Of a stretch of 64,000 nucleotides of DNA, positions 46,094-61,000 are shown one piece after another. Below the pieces are notes generated by a model that saw only the letters and a list, made by a program, of their open reading frames with translations, was not told the origin of the DNA and did not search any database. Position numbers and translations under genes: made by a program. The stretch is from Blastomussa wellsi (Eukaryota > Cnidaria > Anthozoa > Scleractinia > Plerogyridae): contig OX393562.1 of the NCBI GenBank assembly GCA_947652115.1, positions 25,680,503 to 25,744,502 of the forward strand, given 5' to 3'. Each line of letters opens with the position of its first letter. Positions within the stretch are counted from its first letter, which is position 1.

Positions 46094-49000
46094 TTATTTT
46101 GATATTTCTCAAACTCATGCATCGAGTTAAAACAAAAAAAATCATAACCGTGAAGGAGGTTTAGATACCCGATCTTTTGGCGATTTTATTTCTCCGTTTG
46201 CTCCTTAGTTTTTGTTTCGATTGAGAAGATACATCAAAAACTCGAAGCAGTGTTTCATCGGCTATCCAAACACCTCGAAGTTCGTTAACAATACTCCGCT
46301 GCGCGTCGTTTTTACAACATCCCGATGAAACACTGTCTCTCGTATTTGATATATTTATACTACACAACAAAACGTCTAATAAGAGATTTGTTATCCATCA
46401 CGCCAAATTGTTATTTCCATGCGGGCGAATTTCTTACCGGTTCTTTGGAGTACAAATGCCGCATCATATTTGTACTCGTGTTTGACCTTATTTGTACTCT
46501 ACGAAGCACAGTTGGATAATAAGGGGAGATACCCTTATAAATTGTAATAACTTTAACCAGCTTCCTTGTGTGCATAACATTTCGCCTAGGCAGAAAACAG
46601 TAAGGTGTATTATCTTTGACGTTAAGCAGTGATTTAAGGCTCATCTCAGTTTTTCAGAACCACACCAAGCCAGCTTTAAAAGGCTACAGCTTCGCTGTCT
46701 TGCGTCAGTCGGGCAAGATTTTTCGCACATCAACTAGAGATTGAATAAGGTTTCCAAAAATTTAGATTTCATTGACATCGGTGTTACTATAGCGACGAAA
46801 TTATGACGTCATGTTTTCTGAAAATCAGCATTTTTACTCGAAATGCAGACCTAAACTTTTAAAACGAGTCAACGTCCCTTCTAGTATACATGTAGATCTT
46901 CAACACTGCAAAGTTGAATATTTTGCTGTCAAAATTTAACAAGTTCGCCTTAGTATCTGTTAGTTCGTGATTTCAGCGACTTCCTGTAGATTGTAACAAT
47001 GTCCTTTCCATGTTTTATACCTTTGGCATAGAACAACTTTCCTGAAAGGTTTCATCCGGTTTGCTTCACTAGATTTCTCTCTACGAACTCAAGAGTAATG
47101 TGTTTAATATTCACATTTTTCTATAGATAGATAGAATTTTTTTAAAATCTCTAGATCGAAAGTCCCTGAAAATTTCAAAGGCATAGAAGTTTATCTTTTG
47201 TCTATATTTTACATATGTGTGTGCTTTGGAATCAGCAAGTTTGTCATGCTTGACTTGCCGCGCTTGATTACAGCCTGGACGATCGTGAAAATTTCATTCT
47301 TAATACAATAGCAATTAGCATAAGGCTGTGGTGACGCCTGTGAGAGGCTGTGAGACTGTGATGAGCGATGCAGCAGCTATCTTTTTTTAAATGGCAATAA
47401 AACAAGCAATAAGAACGATGCCCCACCCTGTAACAATAACAACTGCTACCAGTATCACGATCGTCCAGGCTGTAATCAAGCGCGGCAAGTCAAGCATGAC
47501 AAACTTGCTGATTCCAAAGCACACACATATGTAGAATATAGACAAAAGAGAAAAATGCTGATTTTCAGAAACCATGACGTCATCATTTCGTTGCTATGGT
47601 AACACCGATGTCAATGAAATCTACATATTTGGAAACCTTGTTCAATCTCTAGTTAATGTGCGAAAAATCTTGCCCGACCGACGCAAGATAGCGAAGCTGT
47701 AGCCTTTTAAAGCTGGGTTGGTGTGGTTCTGAAAAACTGCGATTAGCCACCTTAAGCAGTGATCCAAACACCAAGTGTCTCTACAGTATCTATTCAAGTC
47801 ACAACCGTTGTACGGCATAAGGATGTGCATTGACCATAATTCAATTTGGCAAAGAGGCGAAATACCAAATAATTCGTTTGGAAATACTTTTAGGTCATCC
47901 TTCTATTTGCCAGTGTCCCACATAACGGCGTATTGCGGTAATTCTCGTCCTAACGATTGATGGGGTAGTTTTCGTTTGCGATCAGTATCTCTTTTACTCT
48001 AAAGACAGTAGGGACGAACGTGAAACTGCCGAAAGAGCGCTTTACATCAGGCTCCCGCGCTACTCGTGAAAAGCGCTCTTTCACGATTTTCGCGCTCGTC
48101 TCCAATGACTTTAGAGCAAAAATCACACTGACTGTTCGTAACTAAGAAAGATGGGTCAATTTGTACAGAGTAGTCTCCATAAAGCCTACGTACGCTCCTT
48201 TCATGCCAAAAGGCCTAAGTGTTATGGAGTCCTTCTGTTGGGTCATCTGTTCTTGTTTATTCACTAATCATAACTATAACAAAATTCTCGAATCTGACTG
48301 GTTCTTAGCACGCCCTATTTTTGACCAAACTGGAGCGCGCGAGCGTGCGCAGCTGAAGTGTCCAATAACAAAGTGTCCAATAACAAGGTGTCCAATACCC
48401 TCGTACCCAGGCTCGGGAAACGAGCGACCCGGCCCTGGGAAGATCCGATTTGAGGTCCAAAAATATCGGACTTCCGGTTAAACTACGCATGCCTACCTTT
48501 CAAAACCTTCACCAAACGGACTACAACGTGTGATTAGGATAGTGAATAAGTCCTATTATAATGCTCATACAGAACCTATTTTTAAGAAGCTTAACTTGCT
48601 TAAATTTCAAGATATTCATTCTATGCATTTAGGTCAGTTTATGTTCTCGTTTAAGAACGCTATTTTCCCTCGAAAATTTGAGAACATATTCACAATCAAC
48701 AACCAAATTCATTGCTACAATACAAGACATGCAAACTTCTTTCGTCTACCATCATGTAGAACAAATATTCGGCAATTCTCCGTATTCTTTCGAGGTCCCA
48801 AATTCTTCAATTCTCTTTCACCTGAAATTTCGGGCTCTTCATCACTGGCATCTTTAAAAAAACTTAAAGCGTATATTATTGATAACTATTAACTATATTA
48901 CAAAAAGGCTAGTCATAAATTACATAAATCAGTCATCTGGTGTTTATTGTGAGGGAACCTAAGCCTACAAGCCCCGTGGTTTTTTATTAGGTTCCCTCGC

Positions 49001-52000
49001 CATTTTGCTTTCTACCTTTAATTGCTGCCGCAGCGAGTGAGCATGAAGCGAACGAGCGAAGGCAGCTCTCTAATCGGCATAAGATTACATTATAGGGGCT
49101 TGCAATCACTTTTTTTACGAAACGCAAGGAATTCTGGTCGGCGGTAAGATCAAAGGCGCAAGGAATTGTGGTTATGCGCAAATGGAAGATTTAGGATGCG
49201 CAGTGGTATATGCGTGAGAAGATGACTTTGCGTGTGCAGTCGATTACACCAAAGTAGGTTATGCAAATATCGGCTTCGCTATCGGACTATTTTTTTCGGC
49301 TCTTTCTAACCAATGGTTACTTGTCGTTCAGCTTTAATTTTGATTTCTTTTGCAGTTAATTAAGAAATACGTTTATCAGATGAAATGTACCTTTCTCTGG
49401 TCATATCCAAATTTTACGTTTCGTTCTTGATCGATCGGCTGATTGCCGGAGGGAAAGAAGATAACACGTCCATTCCGGGCTCGGCATCCCAGACATGTGT
49501 TATGCTTGAAAACAACTCGGTGATTTTAACTTATTTTGTTTTGGATTTTTGGCAACTGAAAGAAACAAAAACTATCCAGATACTCGCTGGGTAAAAATGC
49601 CTTTTAAATATAAATGAAGAGGAGATTCTTGGATTCAGAGGAAAGCATGAGCAAAGATCACGAAAGCACGACAAAAACGCTGCTGTTGTCCGTAAAACCA
49701 TGTTTAATCGCTTGTATTTTGGGGTGACTCCTTGTGATCGACTGTTTCAAATCCGGCCCTTCTTGCGATGCGAGTTTCGATTTACTGTAAAAGCTGTCTT
49801 GTGTAACCTCTTTCACGCACACAACATGCAAATTTATGTGATCATTGCGCTGTTATTAACGAAAGGAAGAAAGTGTTCACCTTTGCTGGCGTCTTTATTT
49901 TAGATTTTTGATAATGCTTTAACTCAAGTTTTGTATTTGTAATGGCAGTAATAAATTTTAGCGGTTTCGATTTAAAAGCAATTTTGAGTTCGCTCGGCCG
50001 CTCGCACACAAGCCTGAAAAACATAACGTGCAAATTCAACGCATTGTCTGTTGTGAAGTCAAAATATCCCGTGAAACGCTTTGAGCAAGCGCTTTTTCCT
50101 ACGTTTCGTATTTGTGACGAACGCAATAAAGTCTAATAAGTTTCGATTCATGTTTGCTCGCACGTAAAACTAGCAAATTCAATGCGCTGTCTGTCAGCTC
50201 AAATGCAAAATGAAAATTGTATCACAAGTTACTATAAGCAAACCTAACGTTGCGAACAAAACATCAATTGCTCGACTAAATCTTCGAACTCTTGTTGAAT
50301 AACCAGTGAAAACACTCTCGAGAAATTTTATCTTTTTCACAAGATAATTTTTCCCGTAATTTATGCCAAAATTTCCGTTTCATCGAGTCTCTCATGATCA
50401 TAGTTTGTAGTTTTTCAACATTGATAGTTACTGTTAAGAGGCCTCTGTTATATCAACAGCGAAATGTTGATCTTACAATGTTAATAGCTGACAACAAATG
50501 CTTTTTTTATAGTTTTACTAAAGAGTTTTTTTCTGTACTGTCCTTCCAGAATGTTGATACTTGCGGATTGGAAGACGGGTGGTATAAGATGGGGAGCTTG
50601 ACAGTAAATGTGCCTTACGCTTCAAATGTGACTAGGAATTAGCATAGTTGTAAGAATGAAATCTCGAGCTCACATCTCTTCATTGTTCCAAGCAGACAAG
50701 ATAGTACAGTTCATAAGGTTACTGCTAGCACAGTTATTTCGTCTTCCCCTTTGGCAGCATTTGTACCATTTAGGTATACTAGTATATTGTGGTTTTGTAT
50801 TTCATTGTTATCTTGTGTATTGAGTTGTTATTGTTTTGTATTGTACCTCGATTTTTGTTTGCGTGGCAAAATAAAAAAATACATAGTATTTTATTTCCGG
50901 CCATTCTTGTTGTCTTCGAAACCAATCAAAATCGATCCTGTAACGGAACTTTCAAGAGCCGCTCGTTTCGTCAAGCCTGCGCAGTAAGGAACGAAGACTC
51001 GAGATACGAGATTGGGTGTCCAATAACAAGGTTTGCGTGCTGCGCATGCGCGCGCTCTTTTTTTGATTCCTTAATACGACTGAAACTCCTTGATGTTCCT
51101 AGAACTTTCATTTTCAAACATCGCCTTTTTATCACAGTGATGATAATTCGTCAACAGGTTTTCTTGAATTTGTTATAGTTATGATTATTAATTCTGTCTG
51201 TAATCATACGAGTGATTAATCAAATCGGACTCCCGCCACGCGGTCGTCCGATTTAATTAATCACTCGTATGATTACAGACCGAATTGGACTCCTTTCAGT
51301 CATGTCAGTCCTACTACCATTACATATTACTTATGATTTGCTTTGTGATAACAGGTATCCTGTATGATAGGTCATACGCCAGTTGCCGGAGAAAAACCAA
51401 ATTTAAAGACCTGGTTGACAAAGAAATACTTTTGGAACAGATTGAAGGATTCGCTTTTGCCTATTATGATAAATACACCGCACAGCTGCCTAACGTGATA
51501 AAAGACAAAATCGGCGTCTTGTCCAGAGACATCAATGACAAGTTTTTCCCATACTTGGGTGAGCAATCAGAATTTATTGCCAAGTTTAATGCAAGAAAGT
51601 AGATATAAAATTCTGATCACACTCTCTGATCTTCCCGCATTAGGTTATTTAAAAACTGTTAAGACGCATCACTGCATTTTGAGTTTTAAGCATATCCGAC
51701 TGTTCAGCAACGTTCATCAGTATTTATTTAACGGTTATCGGTCAACATTAGATCATTTTCAGGGCTAGATATTAGCGCTATAGTAAACCGGGAGTAAAAA
51801 AAAACTATCTTCCTTTGCCCTAGCTGTTTGAAGTTATTTTTGGCCTAAACAGGTCAGGGTTTCAAACTTCCCGTGGCACCCCTATACCCAAACATTGGTC
51901 AAGTACCCCCCCCCCCCTCCCCCCGGGATGAGGGCGAAGCTCGAATCAGCTATTACGAGATAGAAATCGAAAGCGAATAATCTAATTGTCTTATTACAAA

Positions 52001-55000
52001 TCTCCTAGACGTTCAAAACTGAACAATTCACAGACACTGGAAACACTTGATAATTGCGAAGAAGTGGCTGCCATTTTGTTGATAACAGATACTCACGGCA
52101 CGTTTTACACCAGACTCAGTAGTGAATAGCAAAGCCAATCAGAAAATTCGTGAAATAACGCAAGTAAAAACCTGATTCACGTGCGGAAAAAAGTTATTTT
52201 ATGTAACTCACAGTATTTTTTTTATCTCTGTTATCATAGATATCATTTTCGCAAGGGAATATTACTCGCAACAACCTGCAATCATTTTATTACTTTTCTT
52301 GCGATACAAGTTACGCAAATTGCTCGATTGGATAGCAGGAAATTTCTTGCCTCTCACAAAGCAAGTGCTTTGATTTTAAAAGTGGCTTCTTCTTGGACCT
52401 ATTTGCAGATCTTGTCTCAGGAAATACCTCGTGCAGGACGGACGGAGATAATGAAGGTTAGAAACGTTTACTGGTTTCATTCGTTTTCCCTTGCTCACTA
52501 TCAAACTTCTTCATTGTGATTTGTTTTAGACTGTGAACTTCCGGCTAACATTGTATTTGTCATGGACGAGTCAGGGAGTATTAAGTGGAATAACTATCAA
52601 AAGGAGAAGAAGTTTGTAAGGTTGGTTTCTTTCTCTCCATTCAGGAATTTACGGTGCAGTCTAAGTGTGAGGCACTGTCGCCTAAACATTTTTTGGTGCG
52701 CGGGACTCCAGATCGAATGGTCCGGTTTCAAGCCCGGCTGGGGCATTGCTTGGTGTTCTTTACTCTCACAGCGACTTTCTCAACCCAGAAGTATAACTAG
52801 GTACCAGCGAACCATTGGGGAAGCCTGACAGGGGAGCAGCCTGTAATGAACTGGAATCGCCTCAAGTGGGAGTAACAGTACTCCTAGCTAGTTCATACTA
52901 CCTGTGTTTAGCGCCGGCAGCTATGAACCAGTTGCTGAGCTTAAAACTGATTTTCAGTCCTTACTGCACTGGTTTAAGGGGGTTTGAGTTATAAGCACTG
53001 AAAGCTAAAATTAAGGGTGTTTTAACAGGTTATACTGTTGCTATGATATAACAATAGAGTTGATGCTCGCGGGAGTAAATATGATTTTGGCCCGACTCAG
53101 ACTCATTTTAGCCCGAGCCGTAGGCGAGGGCTAAAATGAACTCTGAGGAGGGCCAAAAACGTATTTACGCCCAAGAACATCAACTCTATTACTATTATAA
53201 TCATTTCAGAGGGCATTGAGAACAGCAATCAAAGACAGCAAGAGATATCTTGAAGACTGCCGGCAGTTAGTCGGCGTTTATTTTTGATCGAAAATCAGGC
53301 TAAAGGTATTTACGAACCTTGCCAGAAAACCTCAAAATTCAATCATGTTTAACGCTTATAACAAAATTTGCTCTACGTTTTCTTGAAATTAAACATAGAT
53401 AATTCTATAGACAGCAAATATCTATTTAGCGTTGTTAGAATTGTGCAGCAAATAAACTGAACTGACAGTTTGGCATTGAATGAGTTTCGCTCGATGAAAA
53501 CAAACTTACGTTCACTTCAGTTTGGCTGCCTGGATTCTTCATTGAGTTTCCGTACATAAATTCCTCTTCATCTAGCTGAGAAGAGTGAGAATTTGCTTAA
53601 TTGTTAGGCATTTAAGTCGTTTTGGCCTTATAGAGTTAGAGAACAGCAGATGGAAAATCCTCAACTGATTCAGACGAATAGAGGGGGTAAGTTTCAAAAG
53701 AAACTGTGGCGCTGCGTCGGTGGGAAGTATAACAATATAATTTGGTTTTATCAACTGGGTTGATAATGTCAATTGGCCACCGTAAAGAGATTCAAGAGCT
53801 GAAGTTTCGAGCGTTAGCCCTTCGTCGGAGCGAATCAAGGAATTGTGGGTCGAGTGTTTTTTATATACAGAAAGATGGAGGTTCGCTATTGGCTGATACC
53901 TGGTAACGTGAAAACAACGGAATAAATTAGTTGAATGAAAAGCGTTCGTTGATACCGTGAGGATTAAGAGTGCCGATTTAAAAAATAAATTTTTGTTTCA
54001 GAGTTTTGCGGCTTTCCGTGTTTCCTTGGTGAAGGGAAAGGCCGCAGACTGCCATATGCTGCTTAGAATGATTTGGGAGATTTAAGTGTCTCGCGACCGG
54101 TTTCGATGAATTTTTGTCGTCTTTCTCTACGTCGCGAAGGTGTTCTCGGATCGGTCGACTAGTCGTCTCCCTATTTCGCCCATGTATAACTGTTTGCAAA
54201 GAGTGCAAGTTATGCAGTAGATGGCATTGGCTGAGGTATAGGTGAAATGATCAGTGATCTTGATAGATCGCTTGGGTCCCGATATTTGTGAATGAAAGGG
54301 CATGTTTTGCATCGTGCGCGAGCGCATTCAGACGAAGCTTGAAGAGGTTCTTGCGAGCAAGAAAATGGCGCGAACAGTTGAATGGATTTCAATTCTGATT
54401 GGCTGACGTCTTCACTTTCTTGTTTCTGATTGGTCCACGCGGCGGGCTAAAATATATTTTAGCCCGCTGAATTCTCCATTTTAGTCCGTAAAATACGCCA
54501 CAGCGCCCGATGGAATGATTATAATAACCAGTAACATCAAGAAAATAATCACAACTTGTTCACCAATGATTGGGCATTTGTTTGATACCACCCCTGACTA
54601 TTTTACCGTCAAGTAATAAAGAGTGGAAGTACTTGGCCCATCAATGTAAAAGAGGTGGAATATGCTGGAAACACTAATTCTGGATCACATTTCCAAACCG
54701 CTGTCACGGTTCTGACTTCCTTTGATGTAGAGGGGGCACGTTGCTGCCCTACATGCCACTTAGGCATAAAGGGCACGAGTGAGTGAGTGAGAGAAAGAAA
54801 GTGCTAACCATTTTTTCTCTTTAGGGAGATTATTCAAACATTTGACATCTCTCCGCTTCAAGCTCGCGTGGCTATCGTCGAGTTCTCGGACAAAGTTTCT
54901 GTGTCAGTTGCTCTTGATAACTATGGTTCCAAAACAAGGCTAATGTGCGCAGTTGCTGGCATTCAATATCAAGGTATGGTCCAAGCCTGGCAGTAAGAGC

Positions 55001-58000
55001 TCTTTTTACAGGTTTAGAGCTCGAACACTTGTTTATATGACCCCTTTCATCCCAACTACATACTGGGCGTTCTTTGCCCAGGGATCGGGGGGGGGGGTTC
55101 TCATATGAAAGTGACGGGGATGCCCATCGTCTCACTTAGGAGTGTAAATGTCCAGGGGGTGAGGGGGGTGGGGGGCTCTAATATGAAAGTGACGGGGATG
55201 CCCATCGTCTCGCTTAGGAATGTAAATGTCCAGGGAAGTGGGGTGCTCTAATATGAGAGTGACAGGTCTCGTTCAGGGTGTCACGTGAAGAAATAGAGGT
55301 TTATTTAAGATAGACGTGAAAACTGCAAAGGACCGCGAACGATAATGCTGCTAGTTTACGTAGGATCTGCAAGAGACGTAATAAGCCAAAAATAATCTGT
55401 AACACAAACATAACTGCAAGGCTGATACTACGACCCGAGACAACAACCCGACAGAAACCGATAAAGCAAGGCTGCAACCGTGGACAGCTGTTTCGTTCTT
55501 GTTGGAACTCGTCTGCGCGGTGCAGCAAAACCAGCCAGAAAGCCAGCTCAAATAAAATTCAACAAAACCCATGCTTTATCAAGTTTCGTACTTTGAACCC
55601 GTCCGCCCCCCGAATCACGCGCCGCCACATTACGTGTTTCAGGGAGAAAAGAGCAGACAGGACAAGAGCAGACAATTACATAGCCTTTTTGACAACCAAT
55701 TTGCAGTGCCAGATCGCTAGATACATCCACCGGATGTAGATAGAAGGTGATACGCGCCTTTTAACATGTTTCTATACAATGAAGAAACTAAAAAAAAGGG
55801 AAAATGTTCCTCCATCTCTGCTCCCCCGTCTGATTGATACGGGAGTCACCCCCCCCCCCCCCTCCCGGGAGGGATATCTGGTATTAAGAAATACGAGGAT
55901 GCATCTTTTAGATGTCTTGCCAAATATGAAACAAAGCGGTCGAAGAAACAATGCATGACTGGTTTTCCGTGTACCGAAAACAAATTTTCAAATGTAGTAA
56001 ATCAGGGTTTTATATAATTTAGTCCAGGGTTTTGGTTTTTATCCTAGGTGGTTTCACACACACTGCTGAGGCTCTGGACATTGTTCATTATAACGTGTTA
56101 CGACCCGCACTAGACAGTCCCGTAAGCGATACAGAAACAGTTCAGGTACCACTTTACATTGTATCCATTGCCTTCAATAAATTGGTCACCCATCAGTTTT
56201 ACGAGCTCGAGATTTCTATGGGTGGTATCAAGCGCAAATAATCTACTTTAGTTGTGGAATTCGTAGCTAAATTTTTAATCATCGTGGTAACTCCTTGCTT
56301 GATACTGGGCTATTTATGTTTTCACTATAGTTGCAGATAGCATCAGCAGCAAATATGTATTCATCTGGCTTACGGTGCGGTTACACCGGTCACTTTTGCC
56401 GTGGTAAATTACCCTTTTACCATGGGAAATTGTATTTTATGTCTGACATTTCCCGAGGGAAATCGACGATTTTTAACGCAACATATGCGGCAACAGGCGA
56501 TTCAAAAACATGCAACATCTGTTATCCGAATTTTGTCGGAGTTGGCTCCTGTAACAACGCCCTTGTCGCTGACTTTTAGCATGACATCGCGTGATACTGT
56601 TGGCACGCGCTCGAGAAGTACGCATACTCTAAAGGTGGATTTCCACTGTCGCGTAAATTTTTACGTGCGTAAATGAAATTATAGAGGATGTATGGAAATC
56701 TTGCGTACACGTTTACGCTAGTCGTTCATACATTGTCTCTAAATTTTTTTACGCACGTAAAAAAATACGCGACAGTGGAAATCCACCTTTAACGTGACGA
56801 TTTTTTTTACGTTAGGAAACCACACGCGTGTAACCGTTTGTTAACGTGGTAAACTAAAACCCAAGTGTGATGTACTGCGGGAAATGCCAGTTTACTGTGC
56901 AGGGTGTGTGTAACCGCACTTAATAGAAGTTTATTTTCTGTTTCAGATTGTCATTGTACTGACAGATGGAAAGTCGAACGACAAGAACTTAAGTTTAAAA
57001 CTTGTCGTAAAGAGTTTAAAGGCAGACATAAACGGTAATCCTGTTTTCAGTTTTTTTGTGGACATTCTTTTGTTATTTGAGTATGCAGAGCGCAAACAGA
57101 GTATGCAGCCAGAGCGCTGCTCAGTCGTGTGGTCAGTTCTTTTCAAAACTCGATCAGAAAATTTAATGTTTGGTTTTCAGCAGCAGACATCGAAAACTGA
57201 AGGTAATATAAAAACAAAAGAACATGCATTTCTCATGGTCTACTTGCCTCTTCCCAATACACCTTTATCATATGGCCGAGAGCCCGACCTATCAATGAAA
57301 TTGGAAGGCCCAGACGATTCTTCGTAACATGGGTGTTTCAAATTTCCTAAACTGCGTGTTGTCGCTCAAACTAATTTCCTCGCTTGTTATTTCAGATCTA
57401 ACTATGATTGCTGTGGGAGTCGGGCGGTACGAGCTGTCTGAGTTGAACTTGATTGCTACCGACAAAAAGAGGCATGTATTCACCGCTGAAAACTTTGATA
57501 AACTCCTTGAGCTGGTTACGTCGCTAAGAAGAAAAGCCTGTATGGGTGAGTTCACACGTGTCTGTTGAAAAAGATGGCTTAACATTAAACGGTTACACGT
57601 TCGACTCCAGTGTTTCTTGAAAAGCAGTATTAGTCGTATTAGAGTGGGTGCGTTTAGTCGTGGCCAGTCATTACAGTACTTTAGAGTAGAGCATCAAAAG
57701 TAATTGCATTTGCTTTATTTTTGCATTTATTTACTTCGACTTTTAATCGGTCCAGTGGATGATATGTGTATTTGGTGATTTGCCTTTGGTTGTGGTATAG
57801 TATATATTACCACAATCAGTTGAACACCGCGCAACAACAAGCTTTATTTGCATGACCATATGCCGTTACAGCATTGTAAAAGCGCAAGGTAACACATGAC
57901 AAAGATTATTTATAAGATCAAAGCAGGATGATGTGTATCATTTTTACCTATCGCCAGCAGTTGAGCTGCCGTTAGCTAATTTCAATCAAAATCTCCAAGC

Positions 58001-61000
58001 TTAGCGTTTTGTATGGACCTTCATGGAGATGTCAATAGAGAGCTCAAGCAAACTACGACGGCAACGTCAACGAGAACGTCGCAAAAAAAGATTTGATGAG
58101 CATTACAATAGCTCTGCACGTGCGTTATAATTTATTGTACATTTCTCTGCTGTCCCATGCAAAACAACAACGTGAAATGACCAAATTTGGAGTACTTTGG
58201 AGAACTTGAACCTCGACGGCTAAATTTTCGTTTTTCTGTTTGAAAATAAACACCGTCCTTATATTTTCTACTGAGAAGAACTGCGTTTGAAAGCGATAGA
58301 TGCACCGAATACATCAAGGCATTTGCGAGATTCGTGCGTAAAATATAAATTCATTTTTAAGCAGGCGTTGTCCTAGCCGTCGCCGTCGTCTATTCTTTCT
58401 AAACTAACGTTTCCTTTCAACGCACCATGGTTGACGCACTTACTCATCTTCCAACAGCGTCCGTTTTATACTGCAGGTTTTACGACGTTTCTGAATTCAA
58501 TGCTTAACATATTCTCTTTGCAGCACCAGTTTACATGGGCTTGAATTTTACTGACGCAGGGGATACGACGGAAGTTGTGGCATTTGTTTCTCCTGGCAAG
58601 GCACGCTTCTTCACATTGTCCGCGGAACATTTTTTTGGAGTTGAAGATATCTATCTTGATGTAAGAAGCGCACTTTTATGCTATTTAGGGATTTCAATTC
58701 CAGTAATGATATGTCAATGAGCCCTTTGTAGAACAATGCTTTAAAATGATGGTGAAACCGAAATATTAAAAAGTAATCAATGTTAATTGCTCCACTGTGA
58801 TACATGAAAGACACAATATGAACTGCGGATTAATAATGGCAATAGGACTGAGTGGAGTCCAATTCCGTCTGTAATCATACGAGTGATTAACAAAATCGGA
58901 CGACCGCGAAGCGGGAGTCTGATTTGTTAATCACTCGTATGATTTCAGACAGAATTGGACGACACGATGTCCTGTTATCAATTAATCATAACCATTACAA
59001 TTTCCAAAAAACAAAAAGTTTTACTTGAAAAAAGCTTTTAAGACGGAATCCATCAGGAAGTTGAGTACCAGAATAAATCGAGTACCAGAATAATTTCAAT
59101 CATATTGCGTTATTTTTTACCCTTAATAAAAGGTAAAGATGTAAGTAATTATCCGCGATAACACCGACAACAATTTCTTATCAGAGTCCGAGAAAATGAA
59201 TTTTAAAGATCACAAACTGTTGGCAAAATCTAACGTGCAGCCATTTTGTAAAATCGTTTTTAAGCGATTCAGTGGAATTGTAGTGGAACTTCGAAATTTG
59301 TTTTCGATGTTTGGTGTTGTTAGAAAAGATTTCTTTTGATAAAATATTTGAAGCAGTAACTAAAAAGTTTGCAATAAGGTGTAAATAATTTTGGTACAAC
59401 AATTTTTTATCAGAGACTGAGAAAATGAATTTCAAAGCTCACAAGCTATAGGAAAAATCTCACATCTTTTAAGCGATTCTGTGGAATTCAGTGGAACTTC
59501 GAAATTTGTTTTCGATGTTTGGTGTTGTAAGAAAAGGTTTCTCTTGTTAATATATTTGAAGTAATGATACAAAAGCTTGCAATAAGGTGTAAATCATTTT
59601 GGTACATAATTTTGTCCAATGAATGCTCGAATGAATGCTCCGTTTAATAGCAGTTCTTAAAATATGACAGTTACAATTTCCGAAAACTAAAGTTACAAAT
59701 TCCTCCGTTTTGGAAAAGCCCCAGCTGTGAAGGGTAAGTTTTTGTTACTAGAGTGATTGTAATCAATGTGGTAATTGGTGGATTTTGCCGACAGAAATTA
59801 AAATGATTGGCTTATGTAACTGTCCGATTACACTGTCCGATTACAACTTTGCAGATTAATTAATGCAAAATACAGCAGTTTATGCACCAATCAGTTGTGA
59901 GGAAATCATAATGGTTATGATTAATGATGAAATGAATGAACTCATCCTCGCAGTGTCAAAGCAATTCAGCCTTAAAGGTATCCAAGGTATCATAGCCTTC
60001 GACGCAGCCAGGGGGGAGGCTAAACGTATCAAGGTTTCGTGGCTCAGTTGGTAGTGCGTCGATTTGGTATCGCGGAAGTGGTGGGTTCGATTCTCGTGGC
60101 AGCCTCAAATTTTTTTCAGGCTAAAAAATGTAATTGCTTAAATTGTTTTCGCAATGCGAGGATAATTTCATTCACTACACTGTGATTGTTGAACACTGAA
60201 AAAACTCCGTGGTTCGGGTGGAATTCGAACCTTTGACGTTTTGATTACTATTGTATCATCTTTGCTTCAAAGTCAGGATAGATACAGTGCGTGAGTAAAT
60301 AACCACAGTATTGGCTGAAAAAATGATAAACAAACAACAGTAACAATGGACTCTAGCCCTAAAACAATAGAGCTGCCTGCTATTAAGATCCAATGAAATT
60401 AGAGGTTCTAGAGAGCTGCGAACTATCTCGTAAATCCCAATGGGCCATTTCCGAGTTGCCTTCTATTTCTGTTTCAAAACGAGTCTTGGTGCACACCTTT
60501 AATAATATGCAAATGAGTTTTTAAGAAAAAAAAACTTTATAATAACTCATGTGATAATTAACGATGGCGCAAAATTATTTACAATGAACGGTTCTGGTGA
60601 TGCAGTTATTGAAATGAATAGCAAAATATAACATACTGGAGTATTTATTAAAAACAAAAAACGAACAAATCTCAAAATTGGTCCAAGAATGAATGATTTA
60701 AAGAGAAGGAGTAACAACTGCAAATGCGTTTGATTTTCAAGACAAAAGACGTGCGAGTAAAACTCATTTCCATATGAAAGGTTGTGCGCCAAGACTCGTC
60801 TTGAAACAGAGGAAAACAGAATTTCGGAAATGGTCAATTGGTCCATCCCGTTGGGTTCTGTAGCCCAGAGGGTAGATCCATGAAGGATCACGCTGATGTT
60901 CTTTTATTGGCAACCCTTGCTGGCTAGAGAGCGTGTTTACATAGATTGTAAAGTTGATATTCTGGGAAGACCAGTTCAATTCTTATTGGTCAATTACACG

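Noticed and set aside
45965..46164. Continuation of the exon 2 frame to 46164
   Set aside because: It runs into an inverted repeat, and the tcag|gtattt donor at 45964 joins in phase to a matching exon at 51355.
51559..52529. A PGRP amidase domain expected after the PGLYRP2-like part
   Set aside because: No frame here encodes the amidase motifs; the next in-phase exon is the VWA start.
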